Positions 56,336 to 64,000 of a stretch of 64,000 nt of DNA are shown piece by piece. The stretch is from the NCBI GenBank assembly GCA_031280615.1, contig JAITGO010000002.1, forward strand, positions 310,001-374,000. Direction: 5' to 3'. Source of the stretch: Desulfobulbus sp. (GTDB lineage: Bacteria > Desulfobacterota > Desulfobulbia > Desulfobulbales > Desulfobulbaceae). Each line of letters begins with the position of its first letter. Within the stretch, counting starts at the first letter, position 1. The notes beneath the pieces are model-generated. The model was not told where the DNA came from, ran no database searches, and was given only the letters and a program-made list of their open reading frames with translations. Both the position numbers and the translations under genes were made by a program.

Positions 56336-57372
56336 GCCCTTCGGCCGGTGGCCCGCTGGTAGATGAGTTCGCCGACGATAGACACCGCGATCTCCTCCGG
56401 GGTGTCGGCCTCGATGGCCGTGCCGATGGGACAGCGGACCTGTTCCAGCTGCGCCTCGCTCACCCCCTGGTCCATCAGTTTGGCGTAAATGGCGTTGCGC
56501 TTCCTGCGGCTGCCGATCATGCCGATGTAGCCGGCCCCGGTGCGCAGGGCCTGGCCGAGCACCTCCAGGTCGTGCAGGTGGCCGCGGGTGACGATCACCA
56601 GATAGGCGTCGCGGTCGAGCTCGAGCCCGTCGAAGCAACCAATAAAAGACGGCAACACCCGGATTTCGTCGGCCAGGGGAAAGCGTTCCCGGTTGGCGAA
56701 CTCGCCCCGGTCGTCCATCACCGCCACCCTGAACCCCACTCGGGCCGCCACTTCGGCGGTGCAGGCGGCCACGTGGCCCGCGCCGAGCAGGTACACCGTG
56801 CCACTCACCGTGAAGGAGGACAGCAAATAGCGCTGGCCCTGGTGTTCGATCAGGGCGGTGGCCGGGGCCGGGGCAAGGGCCTGTTTGATCGCGGCCAGCA
56901 GCGATTCGGGGATGTCGGCGCGGCTGGAGGCGCCGCGATGGTCGACCGCGAACCGCTGCCCGCCTCCGGCCCGCCCGCCCAGGGGACAGACCAGGGTGGC
57001 GCGGCGGCCCGCCCGCATGGCCGCCAGCAGCGCGCCGAAGATTTCGCGGTTGGCCACGCCGGCCTCGATGTATTCGAGAAAGAGTTCCACCCTGCCGCCG
57101 CAGATCATGTCGCTGGTGGCGACATCGCTGTTGTCGAGGTCAAAAGTCCGGCGCAGGGACCGGCCGCCGGCGAAGCAGGCCGCCGCCTCCCGGATGGCCG
57201 TGGCCTCGACCAGCCCGCCGCCGACAGTACCCGAGATGCGGCCGTCTCGGAGCACGATCATTTTGGCCCCGGCCAACCGGGGCGTGGATCCGGACTGGCT
57301 GGCAATGGTCACCAGCACGAGATCCTCGCCATCGCCGAGACTGGTGCAGATCTGCTGCAATAATTTCTTCAT
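56320..57372 (-). CDS. XdhC/CoxI-family aldehyde oxidoreductase maturation factor
   Basis: 350 residues. N-terminal XdhC_CoxI domain (VTIASQSGSTPRLAGAKMIV, GTVGGGLVEATAIREA, DMICGGRVELFLE) and C-terminal Rossmann domain (VYLLGAGHVAACTAEVAARVGFRVAVMDDR, IGMIGSRRKRNAIY, PIGTAIEADTPEEIAVSIVGEL). XdhC proteins sulfurate and insert the molybdenum cofactor of xanthine dehydrogenase-type enzymes. GGAGAGG sets the start; ATGA overlap with the CoxI-ligase gene upstream. Confidence 0.93.
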   Translation of the reverse strand: MKKLLQQICTSLGDGEDLVLVTIASQSGSTPRLAGAKMIVLRDGRISGTVGGGLVEATAIREAAACFAGGRSLRRTFDLDNSDVATSDMICGGRVELFLEYIEAGVANREIFGALLAAMRAGRRATLVCPLGGRAGGGQRFAVDHRGASSRADIPESLLAAIKQALAPAPATALIEHQGQRYLLSSFTVSGTVYLLGAGHVAACTAEVAARVGFRVAVMDDRGEFANRERFPLADEIRVLPSFIGCFDGLELDRDAYLVIVTRGHLHDLEVLGQALRTGAGYIGMIGSRRKRNAIYAKLMDQGVSEAQLEQVRCPIGTAIEADTPEEIAVSIVGELIYQRATGRRAWHLA

Positions 57373-58679
57373 GTTGCCCTCTCCTTGCGGTGGTCTTCGA
57401 GAAAACGCTTGGCCGGATGGATGGCGCCATCCATGGCCAGTTTCAGGTCGATTGCCGGCTCGCCCCTCGACATCCGGGACTCCAGCAGACGGGCCGCCTG
57501 CCGTTTGGCCGCTTCGCCCCGGCCGGGCAAGACGGCCAGGACCAGTTCCAGGCTCTCCCGGCCGTCCCGGATGGCCAGGGCGGCGGTAAAATCGAGCAGC
57601 CCCGGCACGGCGAACAGCCATTCGTCCAGATCGGCCATGGCCAGTTGCCGGCCGCTCTGCAGAGTCCGTACCCGGTCGAGCCGGCCGAGCACCCGGTCGA
57701 GCCGCCGGACCTGGCTGCCGCAGCGGCACCGGCCAGGCAACAGACGGCCGCGGTCGCCGGTGCGATAGCGGATCAACGGCATGCCGGTGCGCATCAGGGT
57801 GGTGCACACGATCTCGCCCCATTCCCCGGCCGGAAGGGCCTGGCCGCCGCCCGGATCGACGATCTCGACCAACAGGTCGGCCTCGCGCAGATGGCAGCCA
57901 TGGTGCGCCCCGCAGTCGACCCCGCCGCCCAGGCCGGTTTCGGTGGCGCCGTAGTGGGTGAAAATCTCGCAGCCGAGCAGTTCTTGGAGGCTTTGGCACA
58001 GGCTTTCGGAGACATAGTCGGAGCAGAGCAGCACCGCGCCGATGGAGGCGAGGTCAAGCCGCAAAAAGGCCGCCATCCGTGCCAGGGCCAGGATCTGCAC
58101 CGGAAAGCCGACCAGGATCTCGGGCCGCATTTCGGCCACGATCCGGGCGGCCTGCGCCGGCTCGCTCACCAAACCGACGATCCGGCCATTCACCGTCATT
58201 CGCGCCAGGGCACGAGCCAGAAGGTGGCCGGTGGAATCCGGGGTGGCGCCGGGCAGGAGGATGGCGGCGGTCTGCCCCGGTTCAGCCATCTGGCCCATAC
58301 CGTGATGGAAAAAATCGAGCGTCCGCTCCAGATCCGCCTCGGTGAACCAGAGCCGTTTGGGCGGGCCGGTGGTGCCCGAACTGTGCAGAGTGACGATTCG
58401 GGCCACCGCATCCTGGCCGACGCAGACCATCTCCTGGCCATGGTGCCGCAGTTCGGCCTCGGTGGTCAACGGCAGCCGGGCCAGATCGGCCAGGCCGTCC
58501 ACGGCCGCAATGCCCACGGCTGCGAATTTTCGCTGGTAGAACGGGGCATGATCCCGGCAGTAGGCCACCAGGCGACGCAGCCGGTCCTCCTGCCAGGCAT
58601 CGATGGCCGAACGCGGCACCGGCCGGGCGCTTATGCCGATGATTTGGCCGGTCAGGGTGTCCAGGACCGAGGGTTTCAT
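57369..58679 (-). CDS. AMP-dependent CoA ligase, DVU_1553 family-like
   Basis: 436-residue adenylate-forming enzyme related to phenylacetate-CoA ligase. Motifs: LHSSGTTGPPKRLWFT (P-loop), THYGATETGLGGGVDC, YRTGDRGRLLPGRCRCGS with a metal-like CRC, and RTLQSGRQLAMADLDEW. Unlike free-standing ligases it is embedded in a maturation operon with ATGA overlaps on both sides, so its substrate may be a pathway intermediate rather than a growth substrate. Confidence 0.88.
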   Translation of the reverse strand: MKPSVLDTLTGQIIGISARPVPRSAIDAWQEDRLRRLVAYCRDHAPFYQRKFAAVGIAAVDGLADLARLPLTTEAELRHHGQEMVCVGQDAVARIVTLHSSGTTGPPKRLWFTEADLERTLDFFHHGMGQMAEPGQTAAILLPGATPDSTGHLLARALARMTVNGRIVGLVSEPAQAARIVAEMRPEILVGFPVQILALARMAAFLRLDLASIGAVLLCSDYVSESLCQSLQELLGCEIFTHYGATETGLGGGVDCGAHHGCHLREADLLVEIVDPGGGQALPAGEWGEIVCTTLMRTGMPLIRYRTGDRGRLLPGRCRCGSQVRRLDRVLGRLDRVRTLQSGRQLAMADLDEWLFAVPGLLDFTAALAIRDGRESLELVLAVLPGRGEAAKRQAARLLESRMSRGEPAIDLKLAMDGAIHPAKRFLEDHRKERAT

Positions 58680-60067
58680 GCCGCCCTCGCCCGCCGGTGG
58701 AGCGGCCGCCCCAGGTTCGAGGTCAGGTTATAGGCGCAGAAGGGAACGAGCCGGCCGGCCGGCGAGACCACATGGATGCAGCAGCCGCGCAACCGCTCGA
58801 GGTCGATGTTCCACACGTCCTGGAAGGCCATGGCCGACAGGGAAAAAGTATGGGTGCGCGCCCGGGCGAGGAAGCGGTCGAAGTCGTCCTTGGGTACGGC
58901 CGGTTCGCCGTTGCAGGCGCAGGCGGGCTCGGCCATGGGCAGGGACCACTGGCGGGCGGTGTAGCGAACGCTCTTTTCCCTGCCCTCCAGGGCCGAGGGC
59001 AAGCAGGCTTGCGCCTCGCCGGTGGAACAGCAGGCCGGGGGCTGACCGAGCGGGGCCAGGCGTCCCTGGCCGTCGATCAGGAAATTGCCGTGGAAGGAGC
59101 ACAGGGCATGCTCGCAGGCCGGTGGGGCAAAGTGTTCGACCCGGACCGCACCGGCAGTCTGCGCCTCGATCAGCGACAGCACCTCCGGCAGGGTCAACCG
59201 GTCGGCATCCGCCGGCGGCTGCGGATAACGGCCGAAATAGCTGATGGGCTGAAAATGCACGCCGCGCACCGTGGGGGCGAAACCAAGGCCGTATTCGATG
59301 ATCGCCCCGATCTCGCCGGTGTTGATCCCCGGCACCAGGGTCGGCACCAGGACCACCGCCAACCCGGCCTCGACGCAGCGACGGATGGCCGACTCCTTGT
59401 CGGCACGCAGGTCGCGGCCACGCAGGGCCAGATGGGTTGCGGCCGACAGGCCGTCGAACTGCAAAAAAACCGAGGCCAGCCCGGCCTGCCTGAGTTCGCC
59501 GGCCAGTTGCGGCCGTTCGGCCAGGAGCAGACCGTTGGTGTTGAGCTGGATAAAGTCGAACCCCTTGTCCCGACCCAGGCGGACGATCCGGCCCAGGTCG
59601 GGGCGCATGGTCGGCTCGCCGCCGGAAAGCTGGATATTGCAAGGACCGGACGCGGCCATCACCCGGTCGTACCACCCGCCGATTTGCGCCAGCGAGGGGT
59701 CGGCATCCGATTCGCCGGCATCGGCGAAACAAACCGGGCAGCGCAGGTTGCAGCGGCCGGTGATTTCGAGCAGGGCCGTGCAGGTATGCTGCCCGTGACC
59801 GGGGCAGAGTCCGCAGTCGAAGGGGCAGCCGTCCCGGATCTCGGTCAGGGCCTGCCGAGGCGAAGACGGATTTTTCGGCCGTAGCCAGGAGGAAAAGGGG
59901 ATCGGCCCCCGCCAGATCGAGGTCCGGGTCGTGCCATGCTCGCCGCATCGCTTCACCAGGTAGACGGTGTCGCCCTGCTGCTCGCGGGCCGCCTGCAGAC
60001 GCCGCAGGCAGACCGGACACAGGCTCTCGGTCGAGGACAGCGGCTGGATGCGAGGTTCAGCTTCCAC
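58676..60067 (-). CDS. trsS: Radical SAM (seleno)protein TrsS-like, cysteine form
   Basis: 463 residues from a GTG at 60067 that overlaps the preceding gene by 11 bases (GGAGCGGG upstream). N-terminal cysteine pairs (CPVCLRRL, CGEHGT, CPFDCGLCPGH) precede the radical SAM motif GRCNLRCPVCFADAG and SGGEPT. Late cysteine clusters (ACEHALCSFHG, ACCSTGEAQ, ACACNGEP, GCCIHV, FCAYN) suggest extra Fe-S sites. In other genomes TrsS is a selenoprotein; I find no in-frame TGA here. Confidence 0.85.
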   Translation of the reverse strand: MEAEPRIQPLSSTESLCPVCLRRLQAAREQQGDTVYLVKRCGEHGTTRTSIWRGPIPFSSWLRPKNPSSPRQALTEIRDGCPFDCGLCPGHGQHTCTALLEITGRCNLRCPVCFADAGESDADPSLAQIGGWYDRVMAASGPCNIQLSGGEPTMRPDLGRIVRLGRDKGFDFIQLNTNGLLLAERPQLAGELRQAGLASVFLQFDGLSAATHLALRGRDLRADKESAIRRCVEAGLAVVLVPTLVPGINTGEIGAIIEYGLGFAPTVRGVHFQPISYFGRYPQPPADADRLTLPEVLSLIEAQTAGAVRVEHFAPPACEHALCSFHGNFLIDGQGRLAPLGQPPACCSTGEAQACLPSALEGREKSVRYTARQWSLPMAEPACACNGEPAVPKDDFDRFLARARTHTFSLSAMAFQDVWNIDLERLRGCCIHVVSPAGRLVPFCAYNLTSNLGRPLHRRARAA

Positions 60068-60512
60068 CGGCCCGCTCCCGGGGAAGACTGGGATCGATGC
60101 CCTGTTCGGCCAGCAACCCGAGCACCACCTGGCGGGCCTGCACCATGATGTGGCCGCAGGCCTCGGGCTTGCGGCCACCCTGGTAGGCGACGATGTCGTC
60201 GCAGCGGATGCCGCCCCAGGCGGTACCCCGCCCCTTGAACCAGTCCATGAACTGGACCAGCAGCAGCGGCAGGCAGTCCAGCGTCTCTTCCTCGGCGCTG
60301 CCCTTGCCGGCATAGAGCGCCAGGACGCAGGCCGCCCCGCTGGCGACCCCGCAGATGTCGCCGCTCCCCAGGCCTTCGCAAAGCCCGGCCATGGCGCGGA
60401 CCAGGGGCACGTTCTCCTCGCCCATGTCCTCAAGACTCAGCTTGATCATCATCTGGCTGCAGCACAGGCCCTGCCCTGCCAGCTGCATGATGCGCAAAGC
60501 GGTTTCATCCAT
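60057..60512 (-). CDS. C_GCAxxG_C_C family redox protein (DVU_1555-like)
   Basis: 151 residues. Conserved cysteines in GLCCSQMMIKL, DICGVASGAACVL, DCLPLL, IRCDDIV and EACGHIMV follow the C_GCAxxG_C_C family layout of a probable redox or metal protein. In related genomes this gene can encode a selenoprotein; here the positions are Cys. It lies 54 bases after trsM and overlaps trsS. Confidence 0.87.
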   Translation of the reverse strand: MDETALRIMQLAGQGLCCSQMMIKLSLEDMGEENVPLVRAMAGLCEGLGSGDICGVASGAACVLALYAGKGSAEEETLDCLPLLLVQFMDWFKGRGTAWGGIRCDDIVAYQGGRKPEACGHIMVQARQVVLGLLAEQGIDPSLPRERAGGS

Positions 60513-60566
60513 AATGCGGCTCCTCTTACGGCTTTTGTCGCGGGTTATGCGGCTGCGTGCCCGGCC

Positions 60567-61343
60567 TTACGGCTCTTTCTCGGCGATAAGGGCATAGTAG
60601 CCCAAGGGGGCGGTGGCCAGGGTGCAACTGGTGCGGCGGGCCGTGGCCGCATCCAGGAACAGGCCCCAGAACCGCTCCAGGCTGCCGCAGGAAAAGATGA
60701 TCTGCCCGGCCAGTTGCGCCAGCAGTTCGTTGCGGTCGCGGAGCAGGACCAGGGAAAATCCCGCCCCGGCCACCTCCGAGGCGATCGTCTCCAGGGGCCG
60801 GGCATGGCTGAGGCAACTGTGCAATCGGGCCGGATCGGGCTGTTGCCACGGCTTGCGGCAGTAGATGTCGGAGAGGATCAACCGGCCGGCCGGCCGCAGC
60901 ACCCGGTGCATCTCGGCCAGACTGGTACGGATATCGCCGGTCAACGACAACACGCATTCCGAGACGACGCCGGCAAAGATGCCGTCCGCGCAGGGGATGG
61001 CCGCGGCCACGCCCCGGTGGAGCATAGCCGACGGCGCCCGACAGGCCGCCCGATCCAGCATCGCGGCCGATGGATCGAGTCCTACGGGCCGCAGGCCGAA
61101 CTCCGTGGCCATCAAGGCCAGACTGTGGCCGGGGCCGCAGCCCACGTCGAGCACGGCGCTGCCGGGGGCGAACGCGCACAAGCGCAGCAATTCCCCGGTC
61201 AGGTCGGTCCCGCCGGGCCGAAGCGCGCCGCCGGTGAGCGCGCCCAGCTCCTCCTGTTCGTAGAGGGTAACCGGCGCGAGCTCAGCACCGGTATCGGCAC
61301 CAATATCGATATCGGTCTCGGTATTGAGACGGAGGGCGTTCAT
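60567..61343 (-). CDS. trsM: SAM-dependent methyltransferase TrsM-like (DVU_1556)
   Basis: 258-residue class I methyltransferase. SAM motif I is VLDVGCGPGHSLALMA; SECVLSLTGD and HRVLRPAGRLILSDIYCRKP follow as in arsenite- and cobalamin-type methyltransferases. Cysteines C in SECV, DIYCRK and HSCLSH are spaced like a metal- or thiol-binding methyltransferase. The acidic start (NTETDIDIGADTGAE) is unusual. One base separates it from the upstream gene. Confidence 0.86.
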   Translation of the reverse strand: MNALRLNTETDIDIGADTGAELAPVTLYEQEELGALTGGALRPGGTDLTGELLRLCAFAPGSAVLDVGCGPGHSLALMATEFGLRPVGLDPSAAMLDRAACRAPSAMLHRGVAAAIPCADGIFAGVVSECVLSLTGDIRTSLAEMHRVLRPAGRLILSDIYCRKPWQQPDPARLHSCLSHARPLETIASEVAGAGFSLVLLRDRNELLAQLAGQIIFSCGSLERFWGLFLDAATARRTSCTLATAPLGYYALIAEKEP

Positions 61344-61344
61344 T

Positions 61345-61554
61345 TCACTTGTCTTCCAGCAGTTGCTCCACGGCCAGCATCTTGCCCGTTGCCAGGCTCT
61401 CCGGCACCAGGACGAAGCCGCAACCCGGACAGACCATCAACTCGACATTGAAGACCGAGTTGAGGTAACTCACCTTGACTTCGGCCGGCTGCAGCGGCAG
61501 GTCGCACCCGGCGCACTGCCAGGCAGTGGTTTCGGCAAAGGAAAAGCTGGTCAT
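61345..61554 (-). CDS. Small zinc-ribbon/redox protein, DVU_1557 family-like
   Basis: 69 residues with two CxxC knuckles, WQCAGCDLPL and MVCPGCGFVLV, as in rubredoxin-like or zinc-ribbon proteins. It starts in an ATGA overlap with the large flavoprotein, so it is probably its partner. Confidence 0.85.
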   Translation of the reverse strand: MTSFSFAETTAWQCAGCDLPLQPAEVKVSYLNSVFNVELMVCPGCGFVLVPESLATGKMLAVEQLLEDK

Positions 61555-63848
61555 GGCGTCTCCTCCGGCAGCCGCATACGGTGGCTGTAACCGTTGTGAA
61601 TCCGGTAGCCTGCATCGGCCGGCTCGTACTCGATCCAGTAGGTGACCCGCACCGGCCTGAAGCTGGCCAGCCGGTGGCCGGTGGCCGGGTCGATCAGGTA
61701 GCGGCCCGAGCTTTCGGCATGCGCGATCACCTTGCGGACGTCTTCCTCCAGGATGAGCCGGCGGTCCAGCAGGGCCGCGATCTCGGGGGACATCGCCAGG
61801 GGCATCGCGGCATGGGCCGGCCGGGGCATGGGCTCTTCCTGCCAAAGGCGGGCGAGCAGGCGCTCCTTCAGCCGGGCGCGGTTCTCGTGGCGGCCGGAAA
61901 AACCGGGATTGGCGCGGGCCAACGGGTCCGGGTCGCCGGTTTGGCCGAACAGATAGTCGAGCAGGTGCGCCATGGGCCGGCCGGCGGCGGCCAGATTGTC
62001 GCGGCACATGGCGCAGTAGGCCAGGCCATCCCCGGGGCTGCGTTCGGCCTTGACCTGGGCCGCCTTTTCGCCCAGGGGCTGGTTGGCAAACTGCATGAGG
62101 CCGCCATAGCCGCAGCAGTCGGCCAGTGCACCGCCGAATCCGGGCTCGACCACGGCCAGGTTCAGCTTGGCGCAGAGGCTGCGCACGCTGGCCCGCAGGT
62201 CGGCCCGGTGCCGGGCAGTGCACGGGTCGTGGAGCGCCAGAGCAGCCGGAGGCCGAGGGCCTTGGCCGGCCGGCAACTCCAGGCCGTCGAGCAGCTCCCA
62301 CAACGAAGTGACGCTCAGCTCCGGGGCCTGTTCCCCGAAAATCGCCAGGCAGCTCGAACAGGCGGCAATCACGGTCGGCCGGCCCATTCGGACCACTTCG
62401 GCCCGCAGGGCGTCCAGGGTTTCGGTAAACAGGGCGTGCTGTCCAGCCCAATGGGCGGGGATGCCGCAACAGCCGAGCATCAGGCCGACGCCGCCTTCGA
62501 GTTTTTCGGCCAGGAATTCGTAGGTGCGGGTGACCAACTCCGGCGAGGAGCCGGCCAACTGGCAGCCGGGATAGAAGAGGAAACGGCTGGTTGCGTGCCC
62601 CGGCTGGTGTCGGCTGAGGCGGCAGGCCTCGCTCAGGCTGAAGCGCATGTCCTCCAAGGCGAAATCGTGCGGCGAAGGCGGCATGTGACCGGTGTCCACC
62701 ATCTCCTGCCGGGTGGCGCGGCAGAGTTCGGCCACGGGAAAATCGTGGGGGCAAATCACCGTGCACTGGCCGCAGAGGCTGCAGGCGTTGATCGTCTTGT
62801 TGGCGCTGCGGGTGCCCTGGACAATGGCCAGGTTGTTGTAGATCTTGCGCACCAGGGTTTTGGGATATTCCTTGTATTCCCGTAGGTAGGCGCATTGCTT
62901 GACGCATTCCATGCATTCGCACTGGATGCAGCGGCCGGCCTCGGCCACGGCTTCGGCCGGGGTATAGCCGCCGGCCGGATCGGTGGGCCGGATCTCGGCC
63001 GCCGGCGGGATGCGGTCGATGACCGTCGCCATCCGGGTGGCGCAACTGCCTTCTCGGTCGCGTTGGGCAGTGAGGGAAACCTTTTGCAGGAAACGTTCGA
63101 TCGACAGGGCGGCGCGGCGGCCGTCCTCCACCTGCTTGATCGTCGAAAAGCCGCTGTCGGCGCCCGGTCCGCCCCCGGCAAAGCAGTTGCCGCCGCCGAC
63201 GGCCAGGGTCAGGGGATCGGGAATGCCGGCCATCTCGACATCCTCCAGGTCGCAGTAGACCGCATCGTATTCGCCGGCCAGGCGGGCGGCGAATTCGCCG
63301 ATTGCACCGCCGAGCGGCCCGCCGGTGACGATCGCCACCCCGTAGCCTTCCAGGAGTTTCCGGGCCTGGACCAGGGCTTCGCCGGGCACGTCGGATTCCG
63401 GCAAAAGGCGCAGCCGGCCGCCGATCTCGCCGTCCGGGGCGATGAGGGTGGTCGGCCGGCCCTTGCGCGCGAGGTCGAGCGCCGCCGTCATGCCGGACAG
63501 CCCCGCGCCCAGCACCGCCACCCGGCCACCCTTGGCCGGCAATTTGGGCAGCTTGAGCATCGGCCCGGTCCGGCTGACGCAGAACCGCTCCAGGCGGCCG
63601 ATAGCCAGGGGATCGCCGATCTCACCCCGTTTGCAGGCCCGGCGGCAGGGGGCATCGCACAGCCGGCCCACGATCTCAGGAAAGGGCATGGTCCGGTCGA
63701 GGATCTTGCGGGCTTCGCACACATCGTCTTTGGCCAGCGCGGCCATGAAGGCGCGGACGTCGACATGAATGGGGCAGGCCGCGGTGCAGAACGGCTGCTC
63801 TTCCTGAATGCAACGGGATTCCAGTTCTCTGAGCTGCGTTTGATCCAT
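61551..63848 (-). CDS. Fe-S flavoprotein, GltD-like plus HdrD-like (DVU_1558 family)
   Basis: 765 residues from ATG 63848 (MDQTQLRELE); an ATG four codons upstream is possible. N-terminal GltD-type Fe-S segment (CTAACPIHVDVRAFM, CDAPCRRACKRGEIGDPLAIGRLER), FAD motif VAVLGAGLSGMTAALDLA, then ferredoxin-like CIQCECMECVKQC and CSLCGQCTVICPHDFP. Next come two CCG-type modules (FYPGCQL...CCGIPAHW, CSSCLAIF, DCCGYGG) of the heterodisulfide reductase D type. The C-terminal ~100 residues (LDRRLILEEDVRKVIAHAE) are extra. It likely passes electrons during cofactor maturation. First gene of the operon. Confidence 0.88.
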   Translation of the reverse strand: MDQTQLRELESRCIQEEQPFCTAACPIHVDVRAFMAALAKDDVCEARKILDRTMPFPEIVGRLCDAPCRRACKRGEIGDPLAIGRLERFCVSRTGPMLKLPKLPAKGGRVAVLGAGLSGMTAALDLARKGRPTTLIAPDGEIGGRLRLLPESDVPGEALVQARKLLEGYGVAIVTGGPLGGAIGEFAARLAGEYDAVYCDLEDVEMAGIPDPLTLAVGGGNCFAGGGPGADSGFSTIKQVEDGRRAALSIERFLQKVSLTAQRDREGSCATRMATVIDRIPPAAEIRPTDPAGGYTPAEAVAEAGRCIQCECMECVKQCAYLREYKEYPKTLVRKIYNNLAIVQGTRSANKTINACSLCGQCTVICPHDFPVAELCRATRQEMVDTGHMPPSPHDFALEDMRFSLSEACRLSRHQPGHATSRFLFYPGCQLAGSSPELVTRTYEFLAEKLEGGVGLMLGCCGIPAHWAGQHALFTETLDALRAEVVRMGRPTVIAACSSCLAIFGEQAPELSVTSLWELLDGLELPAGQGPRPPAALALHDPCTARHRADLRASVRSLCAKLNLAVVEPGFGGALADCCGYGGLMQFANQPLGEKAAQVKAERSPGDGLAYCAMCRDNLAAAGRPMAHLLDYLFGQTGDPDPLARANPGFSGRHENRARLKERLLARLWQEEPMPRPAHAAMPLAMSPEIAALLDRRLILEEDVRKVIAHAESSGRYLIDPATGHRLASFRPVRVTYWIEYEPADAGYRIHNGYSHRMRLPEETP

Positions 63849-63911
63849 GGCTGGCGGCATGCGCTTTTGCGCACGAGATGGTGAAGTTGTGTCCGGGGTT
63901 GTTACCGAAAC

Positions 63912-63935
63912 GGACGCGCGATGTTTCGCGCGTCC
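63912..63935. promoter_or_regulatory. Ten-base inverted repeat upstream of the Trs operon
   Basis: GGACGCGCGA tgtt TCGCGCGTCC, 64 bases before the operon start. No T-run on either side, so an operator or mRNA leader hairpin is as likely as a terminator. Confidence 0.5.
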
Positions 63936-63961
63936 GGCCGATGGAGAGAAGGCTGAACGAA

Positions 63962-63988
63962 GGCGGGCCGGGAACACTCCGGCCCGCC
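63962..63988. terminator. Terminator-like hairpin at right edge
   Basis: GGCGGGCCGG gaacact CCGGCCCGCC. It may end a minus-strand gene lying beyond the window. Confidence 0.5.
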
Positions 63989-64000
63989 TCTTGCTCACTC

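Overview
This 64 kb window is GC-rich bacterial chromosome. It most resembles a sulfate-reducing Desulfobacterota, probably Desulfobulbaceae. The grounds are a maturation operon laid out like the Desulfovibrio DVU_1551-1558 genes, a Uxx-star selenoprotein with an in-frame UGA, a Desulfovibrio-type ferredoxin, a flavo-diiron protein and PEP-CTERM exported proteins. Species cannot be fixed from sequence alone.

Layout. 1-17.2 kb is mostly housekeeping on the minus strand: ABC-F ATPase (cut by the window edge), an Elp3-like radical SAM protein, RNase III, tRNA-Cys, three PEP-CTERM paralogues each with its own terminator, ThpR, NadC, ValS, a dNTP triphosphohydrolase, RF2 with the +1 frameshift site, Lnt, a CorC-like protein and tRNA-Lys. 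17.2-28.5 kb is a sulfate-ester module on the plus strand: universal stress protein, thioredoxin reductase, thioredoxin, a leaderless arylsulfate sulfotransferase, an MFS transporter, a two-component system and an outer-membrane channel. Three of its promoter regions share a 20-bp palindrome (ACCTCG-N8-CGAG), which suggests one regulon. 28.7-35.6 kb carries a flavodoxin-like reductase, a membrane-fused spermidine synthase-like protein, an MFS exporter, two small envelope proteins and a flavo-diiron protein.

35.7-47.3 kb is a defence island: a truncated HMG-CoA-lyase-like gene, a 35-repeat type I-F array, the full I-F1 cas set (cas6f, cas7f, cas5f, cas8f, cas2-3, cas1) and an MNT/HEPN pair whose HEPN partner is frameshifted. 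Between cas2-3 and cas8f lies a degenerate two-repeat mini-array. Its spacer matches a CC-PAM site just upstream of cas8f at 16 of the first 17 positions, and the one mismatch is at position 6, a position type I complexes ignore. This looks like a crRNA-like RNA that represses the cas8f operon. It is the most interesting signal in the window. A second oddity is an array spacer matching the 5' two thirds of a tRNA-Leu, followed by the only internally mutated repeat.

47.5-53 kb holds two P1B metal ATPases, each divergent from its regulator (MerR or CsoR type) with a recognisable operator between them. 53-54.3 kb has a small unknown protein, a transglutaminase-like protein and the selenoprotein. 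54.5-63.9 kb is one nine-gene minus-strand operon (Trs/DVU_155x type, including XdhC, NTP transferase-HD fusion, CoA ligase, radical SAM TrsS, C_GCAxxG_C_C protein, methyltransferase TrsM and a large Fe-S flavoprotein), thought to mature a molybdenum aldehyde oxidoreductase that is not in the window.
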